Positions 57,871 to 64,000 of a DNA stretch of 64,000 nucleotides are shown here, in pieces (positions within the stretch are counted from its first letter, which is position 1; every line of letters begins with the position of its first letter). The stretch covers positions 19,798,532 through 19,862,531 of the forward strand of contig NW_026947503.1 in assembly GCF_034190915.1 (NCBI RefSeq), given 5' to 3'. The translations under genes were made by a program, and so were the position numbers. This DNA comes from Cavia porcellus (Eukaryota; Chordata; Mammalia; Rodentia; Caviidae). The notes beneath the pieces were generated by a model, which did no database searches, was not told the origin of the DNA, and worked only from the letters and a program-made list of their open reading frames with translations.

Positions 57871-58950
57871 GTAATGATTCAAATATATAAAAATATGTGG
57901 TAATCATGATTCCCCATTATGTGGCCTTGAAGCCTTATAAAATTTTCACTTATTAATTAGAAAGGCTTTATTCTGGGCTTCTTGATATGGAAATATTTGA
58001 AGCTATAGTATATGAAGTTTTATCCAAATATTTCAAGGAAAAAGACAGACACTATGGTAACTACTATTCTTTAAAAAAATTATTTAGTTATTTCTTATGT
58101 TTATTTTAATTAAGGGGAAAAATTTAAAAAATTAGGATATATAATAGTAACTCTTTCTGATTTCCTATTAACTTGTTTTGAAGTTCTGTAATACTCCCAC
58201 GATCTTGTTTTGACTGATTAGACTCTGTTCCATTCTGTGCGATAGTATCAAGTTTGAGGGTATAGGCAACTACTTTGAAGGCAATAAGATTCACTAAGAT
58301 GCCCATTTTGGTTTGACTATTGTCTCCTTTGGAAGTCCTGTAATGTTTACAATGCCTAAGTTTTATTGGTCTTGTTCTCTACTGTTTTGTCCAACTTTAT
58401 AATATCTAATGAGATAGACAATTCTTTTTAAGGAAACAAGAGACAACGTTGATAACCATTGTTAATAACCTTGATCTCTGTTCTACATCATGTGCTATGT
58501 TTATCCTTGGTTTTGACTGACAGCTTTGTTTTGCCATATTTGACTTTATTCTCTCCCCCCCAAAAAAAGTAATAAGAACTAAGGAGTAATAAAATCCAAA
58601 ATGTGTAAATTTTGTTGTAAAAAAGAGAGGGAGGGGAAAAAAAAAGAGCTCTAACGGATATAACAGCAAGTGTGTTTAGGGGTGTTAAATAGCTGACTAT
58701 ATTAATGTTTTTGGATCATTGAACACAGCTGTTTGCAGTCTCTCTGTTTGAATGTCTACTTTGTATTCTTTGATACTGTGATGTGAGCAACTATTTCCAA
58801 GATGATAATATGTAATCTATTAACAGGTGATTTCTTACTGTTATGTTTTTTTTTGTAGTTCTGTATTATGTGTAACCTTACACCACTTTGTTTTGTGTTT
58901 TTCTCTTTTTCCTCTTAAATAAAAAAAAATAAAAAATAAAATAAAAAAAT
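57871..58950 (+). other. L1 copy 2 3' UTR (long form)
   Basis: 1.08 kb, of which the last 800 bp are missing in copy 1. It shares blocks with the 3' sequences of both HAL1-like elements, for example 'ggcaactact', 'gagcaactatttccaagatg' and 'atttcttactgtt'. This is the part an ORF2 protein would recognise or prime from. Confidence 0.85.
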
Positions 58951-58975
58951 AAATAGAATTTAAGAAAAAAAAAAA
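58951..58975 (+). mobile_element. HAL1-like element B, end piece with poly(A)
   Basis: aaatagaatttaag followed by 12 A: the rest of element B's tail right of L1 copy 2. Confidence 0.85.
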
Positions 58976-60155
58976 GAAACTCCCATCCACGTTGTACCTC
59001 ATGTCACCATTGGGAAAGTGTGCCTTGAATCAGTAGGAGCTTCCCAAGATCCTGTGCCAGGAGGAGCAAGATGCATATCAGAGGATCCATAGCCTTACAC
59101 ACCTGGACTCAGTAACCCAAATCCATAATGGCTCAGTGTTTACCAAGAATCTGTGAAGTCAAATGTCAGCCGTCAGCGGGCCTCTCCTGCAGTGGTTGGA
59201 AGACAGACTGGAGCAAAATCAATAGCATTTGCAGGAGTTACAACAAGAAAAGAAAGAGCTTCTGCAAGAACTCTCTTCCCTAGATGAAAGCAGCTGATAA
59301 AATAGGGTATTTTTTTAATTTGTATACTAAATGTGGCTCACAATTGTGCACAACTTTAGTGTAAGGCAGGCAGTAGGGCAGTAATTTTATATTGCTTTAT
59401 ATATGCAAACACACAAGATGCTCTTCCTAAAAATTACTCAAGAGATTATTGAACCCTTCTACTACTGTACCTACAATTGAGCTACAAACAGCAGATGCAT
59501 TAAGTAGTATATTAAATTTATTTTTTTTTTGTCTTTTTCCTTTTTATCGGTATCAGGGATCGAATTCACGACTGCCTGCTTGCAAGGCAGGCGCTTATGC
59601 CGCTGAGCTAAATCCCCAGCCCCTATGAAATTTATTTTTAAAGGGTATCAAAGGTACATTGACAAGCTCTGTAATGAAGATGTCTTTCAAGTATATTCTA
59701 AATGCTATTTTCCCTTCTTAAACTTGGAAGTCTTTATTTCCATTTTCAGTTATATCCACCACCACCCCCAGAAGCTAAAAATAAAAGCATATTTTATGTT
59801 TCTACTTGTAGTTATGATGCTTACATTAGACAAATTAAATACATGAGAGTTAGTGTAAGGAAGTGTAGGGGACTCATCAACATCTCGCCTCTATTTTTTG
59901 TTCTTATTGAGAAGTGTATGTCTCATGGTTCCTTCTTGATCTCTACAGTATGTAGTCCGAGACGGGATCAGTCTTAAATTCCAGTGTGTGCCTTTTTTTA
60001 ATGAACCAAATGAATTCTAGATATTTGACGTGAAGCAAATTCCAACTGAGCAGATCCTATCTACCTAGAAAATTCTATAATATAAATGTGTTTTCTAAAA
60101 CATTTAGGATTTAGAATCTAATAAAAATCATGCTTTAAATTTTCAAAAAAAAAAA
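58976..60155 (+). pseudogene. BRCC3: BRCC3 processed pseudogene, 3' part with full 3' UTR
   Basis: Resumes at codons for PIHVVPHVTIGKVCLES and continues, with frameshifts, through the C-terminal coiled-coil part (tggttggaagacagactgga, cagtgtttaccaagaatctg) to the end near 59298. A 3' UTR follows and runs to AATAAA (60120-60125) and poly(A) (60145-60155). The UTR is interrupted by an ID SINE at 59520-59622. The retrocopy is thus full-length from 5' UTR to poly(A). Confidence 0.9.
59520..59622 (-). repeat. ID SINE, antisense, in the BRCC3 pseudogene
   Basis: ctttttcctttttatcggta, gatcgaattcacgactgcct, gcaaggcaggcgcttatgcc and gctgagctaaatccccagcc. Flanking aaatttattttt occurs on both sides (59514 and 59628) as the target-site duplication. 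Confidence 0.93.
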
Positions 60156-60864
60156 CACATCAAACCATTCATGACTACAAAACTAGCACTACAAAAATTC
60201 CCAAGAATATTTTGGAAAAAGACAAGTCTACAATGCCTAACAAGTCACATACAATGAATTTACCTGGCAAGGTGACTGTTTAAACAAAAAACAGAGAAAA
60301 AGAAAATAGCAACAGGAAAATAATGCATTTATACAGGAAAAAATCAACATCTTTAAATTTGAACAGTATCAATTCTCCAATTTTCAAAGGACACAAATTG
60401 ACACAAATACATCAGAAATACATTTCACTCCCCAAAAATTCAAAGTTTAAAAATCAAAGGGCAGAAAACAATATTCTATGTAACAGGAACCCTGAAAAAA
60501 TCACAAGTTTCTATGGTAATTTCAGAAAAAGTGAACTTCAGGTCAAAATTGATTAGAAAGATAAAGTCATTACATATTGGTTAAGGGAACAATTCATTAG
60601 GAAGACATAATAATTCTAAACATTTATACACCAAACACCTCACACTTAACTTCATAAAAACAAACATTAATGGACATTAAAAAAAAACACAGACAAACAC
60701 CAACACAGTTACAGTGGGAGAACTCAATATCCCACTGTCACAAATAGATAGATCAACTAGACAAAAAGTCAACAAAGAAATATTACAATAGAACCAAACC
60801 TTTGGACAAAAGGACTGAATAGATTTCTACAGTGTTTCACCTAACAACAAATGAAATACACATT
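60155..60864 (+). repeat. Old L1 (outermost of the stack), ORF1 end and ORF2 endonuclease region
   Basis: Continues the ORF1 piece at 47917-48182: accattcatgactacaaaac and gaatattttggaaaaagaca. Decayed ORF2 follows: catttatacaccaaacacct, agtgggagaactcaatatcc and gatcaactagacaaaaagtc. Many stops. Confidence 0.8.
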
Positions 60865-61292
60865 TGTTATGGCTTGTAACTAGATCTCACACACACACAC
60901 ACACACACACACACAAAGCCTCATGTACTTACAGGTGGGGCTTTCTGGAGGTGGCTAGATCTCAGGTATGTCAATATGAATTAAGGGTGCATAATAACTA
61001 AATTTTGTCCACTGACTGGTTTAGCATAGTCCTAGGTATAAATGATGTGTGGCACCATTTTAAAAGATTGTAGCCTGAATGGAATAAAAGGGTGAAGAGG
61101 CTTGTTCCTGGCTGCTTTTTGCCTGCCTTCCCATGTTCTCTTTCTACTCTGACATCTTCCTCTGCCTTGCTGCTTGCTTTAAAGTAAGATGGTTATGAAT
61201 GAAACTTGCACAAACCGTGATTTAACATAAACCTTTTGCCCTTAACTTTAAGTTTCAGGTATTTTGTTTCAGCAATAAAAACGTAACTAAGA
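60865..61292 (+). repeat. ERVL-MaLR solo LTR with (CA)n
   Basis: Starts tgttatggcttgtaac and ends ttcaggtattttgtttcagc, aataaaaacgtaactaag, the MaLR LTR pattern. Internal gcctcatgtacttacaggtg and gtggggctttctggaggtgg also fit. A (CA) tract of about 14 units is at 60889-60916. It splits the old L1 ORF2 at 60864/61293. Confidence 0.7.
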
Positions 61293-63689
61293 TGATATTC
61301 CTCTCAATAACATATAGATGCTTCTCGAAAATAGTCTACATGCTAGCCCATTAAGCATGCTTAAGTAAACATAAAAGACTCAAAATTATTACATGCATAA
61401 TATCAGACCCTAGGGAATGAAACTAAAAATCAATTGCAAAAGAAAGCACAGAAATTCTACATTAAAAATACTTAATTAAAAATTAAATAATACCCTCATG
61501 AATAATCAGTGGGGCACAAATGAAATCAAGTAGCAAATTAGACCATTCCTATAATCAAACAAAAATGCAAATACAATATACCGGACTTAGGAGAAACCAA
61601 AAAAAAAGCAGTTCTAAGAGAGTTCTAAGTTTTAAGAAATTTAACAGTAAATGGGTACATCCAAAAAAGTGAATCCAAATCAATAATCATATATTTCAAG
61701 TTCACAGAAAAATAAGAATTAAAATCCAACACTACCACATGAAAGGAAATTACAAAGATTGTAATAGAAATTAATGCAATTGAAAAGAAGAAAATAATAC
61801 AAAGAATCGATGAATCAAAGAGTTGATTCTTTGAAAGAATAAACAAAGTTGACAAACACCTAGCCAATATCACTTCTTTTAAAAACAAAGGAGAGATGGG
61901 CTGGGGATTTAGCTCAGTGGCATAAGCACCTGCCTCGCAAGTGTGAGATCCTGAGTTCAATCCCCAGTACCACAAAAAAAAAAAAAAAGGAGAGAAAGAA
62001 CTCAACTCAATTTAATTAGAAATGAAAAAGGCAAAATCAGAATAAATTCTCCAAAATCCAAATCAATAGTAACTGTTTTGGGAACCTGTACTCTAATACA
62101 ATGGAAAATTCAGGATACAAATCTAGATACAAATGAAAAAGAAAAGCTTAAGATGATATAAAAATCCTGAATAATCCAATATCAGACATTGAAACAATAA
62201 TAACAAAAAAACTACCAACTAAGAAAATATTAGGTCTCACTTCACTCATTGCTGAATTCTAAAATAACTTTAGAGCAGATCTAATACCAATACGCCTTCA
62301 ACTCTTCAATGAAATTGAAAGAGGACTACTCCCAAAGTCATTCCTGAAAACTAGCCTTACCTTGATTCGAAAACCAGAAAGAACCCATCCAAATGAACAG
62401 AACTATAGGCCATTCTCTTTAATGAACATAGACATGAAATTCTCAATACAAAACTGGCAAATAGCAAGCAATAAATCATTAAAAAGATCATGCACCATGA
62501 CAAAGTCAGATAAATTCCAGGAATATAGAGATAGTTCAACATATGCAAGTAAATAAATATAATGCACCACATAAACAGAAGTACAAAATCACATGATCAC
62601 TTCAATACATGCAGAAAAAAGTCTTTGACAAAATCAAACATTCTTTCATTTTAAAAAATCCTTTTAAAAAATCAAAGGATTTCAATTCAATCTGATAAAA
62701 GCTATTTATGGGAAACCAATAGCCAACATCATGTTAAATGGGAGAAAGTTGAAATATTTACCTCTAAAATCAGGAACTAGACAAGGATGTCCAATATCAC
62801 CACTTCTGTTAAACATATTACTGCAAACATTAACCAAAGCAATTATGTAAGAAAAAGAAATGAAAGAATTTAAATAATTATTATTTGCAAAATACTTCAA
62901 TCAAAAGACTCATAGAATTAATAATCAAATTCAATAACATAGCATGATTCAAAGTCAACACAGAAAAATTAATAACATTCTTGCACACAAATAATAAACT
63001 CAGTGAGAAAGAAATTTTAAAAATAATATCCTTAACATTACAATCAAGAAAAATTAAATACTTAGAAATAATCCTAACCAAGGGTGTGACAGACTACTAT
63101 AGGGAAAACTATAGTAATTTCAAAAAAGAGTCCAACAAGGTAATGATGAGATATCCCCTATGCCTGAATAGGCTAAACCAATATAGTAAAAATGGCCATA
63201 CTTCTAAAACCAATATACGGATTTAATGTAATCTCTGATCATAATGCCAATAGCATTCCTCATAGAACTAGAGAAAACAAACCTAAAATTCATTTGGAAC
63301 CAGAAGAGACCTGGAATAATAAAAGCAAGCCTGGGCAGCAAGAGCAAGCAGGAGGCATCAGACCTGGACTTCAAGTTGTATTACAAAGTGATTAAAAAAG
63401 ACCAGCATGTTATTGACAAGAAAATGGACATGAAGATCATGTAATAGAATACAGAATGTAGAAACAATTCCAGGCACAGTGAGATAAGCGATCTTTGACA
63501 AAGGGGCTAAAAACCTTTTGCTGGGGGAAAGATAGCATTTATAACAAATGCTGCGGGGGAAACTGGCTATCCACATGGTGGATATTAAAGTTATGCCCAT
63601 ATTTCTCACTGGATACTAAAATCAAAATGGATCAAGAATCTAAATATTAAAATATCAATATTTAATCTGCTTGAAGACTTCTAAACCCA
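61293..63689 (+). repeat. Old L1 (outermost of the stack), rest of ORF2
   Basis: Diverged ORF2 in the same orientation: catgctagcccattaagcat, gatgaatcaaagagttgatt, gaactataggccattctctt, ggaactagacaaggatgtcc (the SGTRQGCP region), aatttggaaccagaagagac and gatctttgacaaaggggcta. The FADD motif region is lost (ttatttgcaaaatac). No usable frame. Confidence 0.9.
61896..61988 (+). repeat. ID SINE, sense, in the old L1
   Basis: gggctggggatttagctcag, cataagcacctgcctcgcaa and ttcaatccccagtaccac, with an A16 tail, flanked by aaaggagaga on both sides. Almost undiverged, so young. Confidence 0.95.
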
Positions 63690-64000
63690 TAGTCAGGGTT
63701 TGCAAAGAGAACAATTACATAGAGGACACATCATTTATAGTATTATTTTATTATGATCACCTAAGATGTTCAATACAAAGAAAATGCAGAAAAATCTATC
63801 CACACCTAAAGACCCAATGAAATCCAGTCAAGGGCCTGGATTCCACAGCAATGTCCTGCCTGACAGCGCCCATCGTCAGCCCAACTGATGGCCTAGAGCC
63901 CAAAACAGTAACTCATAAAAGTCTGTTTCATAGATCTGCACTGGAAGACCCAAAGATCAGCGGTGGAAGCTAGAAAGTCTATGTCAGGAGGGTAAGGAAT
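63690..64000 (+). repeat. Unclassified LTR-like repeat, copy 2 (cut by window end)
   Basis: Aligns with 37470-37810: atttatagtattattttatt, gaaaatgcagaaaaatctat, gtcaagggcctggattccac and gaagctagaaagtctatgtc. About 80% alike by eye. Confidence 0.75.

Larger units (their letters stand above)
52162..58950 (+). mobile_element. Full-length young L1, copy 2
   Basis: 6.8 kb, inserted into the tail of HAL1-like element B with a 15-bp target-site duplication. It has a 60-bp leader, long monomers, ORF1 (one nonsense codon), ORF2 (one frameshift), a 1.08-kb 3' UTR and an A-rich tail (58919-58950). The coding part is nearly identical to copy 1. Confidence 0.95.

Noticed and set aside
36743..64000. SERPINB5, the neighbour expected upstream from the order of the human cluster
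   Set aside because: No serpin-like exon was found right of 8082. The region is repeats and unrecognised non-coding DNA.

Overview
The window is mammalian genomic DNA, most likely from a squirrel-family rodent. The evidence is repeated tRNA-derived ID SINEs of the sciurid type, B1/B4-like SINEs, young L1 copies with tandem-monomer 5' UTRs, and an IAP-like class II (ERVK) provirus. The assignment rests on repeat type only. The only apparently functional host gene is the 5' coding half of SERPINB12, a clade B (ovalbumin-type) serpin, on the minus strand. Coding exons 2 to 5 lie at 8082-2704 with intact reading frame and good splice sites. The rest of the gene lies left of position 1, and the sequence right of about 8.1 kb is upstream of it.

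Layout. 1-8.1 kb: SERPINB12 exons 5, 4, 3 and 2 with introns holding old L1 and SINE pieces and a pure (GAA)n tract of about 227 bp beside exon 2. 8.1-18.9 kb: AT-rich non-coding DNA with scattered old MIR, MLT1, hAT-Charlie-like and B4/ID fragments. 18.9-22.6 kb: a complete half-L1 (HAL1-like) retrotransposon carrying ORF1 but no ORF2, bounded by a 15-bp target-site duplication (TSD). 24.39-28.56 kb: an internally deleted provirus with 416-bp LTRs, a 6-bp TSD and a primer-binding site matching tRNA-Ile. 30.5-36.7 kb: a full-length young L1 with tandem 260-bp 5' monomers, intact ORF1 and one nonsense codon in ORF2; it sits at the inversion junction of an older, twin-primed L1. 37.47-38.31 kb: an unclassified LTR-like repeat whose second copy runs off the right end of the window. 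38.8 kb: an HMGN1 retropseudogene fragment. 39-47.9 kb: old repeats, including a mariner-like transposon whose right end was tandemly duplicated.

47.9-63.7 kb is a nested stack. An old L1 was split by a full-length processed pseudogene of BRCC3. That was split by a second HAL1-like element, and that in turn by a second full-length young L1. Four retrotransposition events can be ordered by TSDs, all supplied by L1-type machinery. Later, ID SINEs and a MaLR LTR also landed in the old L1 and in the pseudogene.

How the parts relate: young L1s would encode the reverse transcriptase. The ORF2-less HAL1 elements, the ID SINEs and the BRCC3 and HMGN1 retrocopies are passengers that need such a machinery in trans. 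The provirus is a separate LTR lineage and cannot complete its own cycle. No prokaryote-type features (operons, CRISPR) are present.
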